DNA from: DATARH01 sp036278835
GTDB taxonomy: Bacteria > Pseudomonadota > Alphaproteobacteria > ATCC43930 > CGMCC-115725
NCBI GenBank assembly: GCA_036278835.1
Contig: DASUKH010000190.1
Coordinates: 1 to 12,767 of the forward strand
DNA length: 12,767 nucleotides
Direction: 5' to 3'
The first letter of the stretch is position 1. Each line of letters opens with the position of its first letter. The position numbers and the translations under genes are program-made. A model generated the notes under the pieces. That model worked only from the letters and a program-made list of their open reading frames with translations, had not been told where the DNA came from and did no database searches. Positions 11,974 to 12,767 of the stretch are shown piece after piece.

Positions 11974-12767
11974 ATGCTCGACCAGCCCTTGACCCCCAAG
12001 ATGATCGCCGAAAGGGATGGCGCGATCGGCCGCCTCATCTTCAACAACCCGGCGCGCCACAACGCCGTCTCGCTCGATATGTGGGAGGCGGTGGCGCGCA
12101 TCATCGACGATTTCGACGCCGACGAGCGGGTCCGGGTAATCGTGGTCACCGGCGCCGGCGGCAAATCCTTCGTGTCGGGTGCCGATATCTCCGAGTTCAA
12201 GGAACGGCGCGCCAACGAGGAGGCGGCCGCCGCTTACGCCCAAATCTCCGAGGCGGCGCGCCGCAAATTGCAGGATACGTTGAAGCCGACGATCGCGATG
12301 ATCCGCGGCTACTGCATTGGCGGCGGGGTCGCCGCGGCGCTTGCCTGCGACATCCGCATTGCTGCCGAGGGCGCGCGGTTCGGCGTCCCGGCCGCCAAGC
12401 TCGGCCTCGGCTATGCTTATGAGGGCATAGCCAAGCTGATCGGCATCGTCGGGCCGGCCTTTGCCCGCGAAATCTTCTACACCGCGCGCCAGTTCACCGC
12501 CGCCGAGGCATTGGCTATGGGCCTCGTCAACCGGGTCGTTCCGGAGGACGAGCTCGAAGGCTACGTCAAGAATTACTGCGACACGATCGCCGTCAATGCC
12601 CCCTTAACGATCCGCGCCGCCAAGCAGATCGTCCGCGAGGCGTTGAAGGACGAATCGCAGCGCGACATGGAATTGTGCCGCCGCGTCGTCGCCGAATGCT
12701 TCGCCAGCGAGGATTACGCCGAAGGCCGCACCGCCTTCATGGAAAAGCGCCGCCCGGTGTTCAAGGG
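11974..12767 (+). CDS. Crotonase-family protein (enoyl-CoA hydratase/isomerase), 3' end cut off
   Basis: 264 codons are visible and the frame is open at the window edge; the usual family end (PVFKGR) is almost reached, so only a few residues are missing. The crotonase fold is clear: NPARHNAVSLDMWEA (25-39), the first oxyanion-hole loop SFVSGADISEF (65-75), the second IRGYCIGGGVA (110-120), and ACDIRIAAEGARFGVPAAKLG (124 onward). Positions matching the two catalytic glutamates of rat enoyl-CoA hydratase (E144, E164) are A120 and A140, so normal hydration of a double bond is not expected. The oxyanion hole is kept, so the protein should still stabilise a CoA-thioester enolate, as in isomerase, dehalogenase or decarboxylase members. 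AAGGA lies 8 bases before the ATG. A role in acyl-CoA breakdown next to mmsB is likely; the reaction is open. Confidence 0.92.
   Translation, partial: MLDQPLTPKMIAERDGAIGRLIFNNPARHNAVSLDMWEAVARIIDDFDADERVRVIVVTGAGGKSFVSGADISEFKERRANEEAAAAYAQISEAARRKLQDTLKPTIAMIRGYCIGGGVAAALACDIRIAAEGARFGVPAAKLGLGYAYEGIAKLIGIVGPAFAREIFYTARQFTAAEALAMGLVNRVVPEDELEGYVKNYCDTIAVNAPLTIRAAKQIVREALKDESQRDMELCRRVVAECFASEDYAEGRTAFMEKRRPVFK

Overview
The window looks like chromosomal DNA of a high-GC alphaproteobacterium, probably a Rhodospirillales-like lineage. This rests on codon use, the style of the MarR, 3-hydroxyisobutyrate dehydrogenase and crotonase genes, and a tRNA-Ala(GGC) remnant; no taxonomic search was possible. 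It falls into two halves that meet at a tRNA-derived attachment site near 4031-4078.

Left half (1-4078), accessory DNA with every gene on the minus strand. From the attachment site leftwards it holds: a tyrosine-recombinase integrase with its own promoter and three 11-nt direct repeats; a small DUF2283 protein; the wreck of a toxin-antitoxin pair (DUF433-family antitoxin with five frameshifts, then a broken PIN-like toxin); about 650 bases with no recognisable gene; and, running off the left edge, the first 172 codons of a Cas3 helicase. The Cas3 start has the architecture of type I-G (formerly I-U) systems, with the helicase at the very N-terminus and the motifs APTGLGKT, GTQDMLLSRAL and FDEVQLM. 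The 3' half of tRNA-Ala(GGC) with CCA, lacking its 5' half, marks this as the distal end of an element integrated into a tRNA gene. The CRISPR-Cas locus may therefore be island cargo. No CRISPR array lies inside the window.

Right half (4079-12767), host chromosome. The original terminator of the tRNA sits directly after the fragment. Then come a glutathione S-transferase-like gene and a KamA/EpmB-like radical SAM gene (plus strand, same transcription unit), ended by a 28-nt perfect palindrome across the stop codon. Convergent to these is a minus-strand group: STAS-GPP34 fusion, amidohydrolase, VOC-fold protein and luciferase-like flavin monooxygenase. The last three look like a small catabolic operon. 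Divergent from the STAS-GPP34 gene is an RsbW-like serine kinase/anti-sigma ATPase. The two form a partner-switching pair in which the STAS antagonist is fused to a GOLPH3/GPP34 lipid-binding domain, the most unusual protein in the window. Further right, on the plus strand, are 3-hydroxyisobutyrate dehydrogenase (mmsB), a MarR-family regulator, and a crotonase-family enzyme cut off by the right edge that lacks both catalytic glutamates of true enoyl-CoA hydratases.
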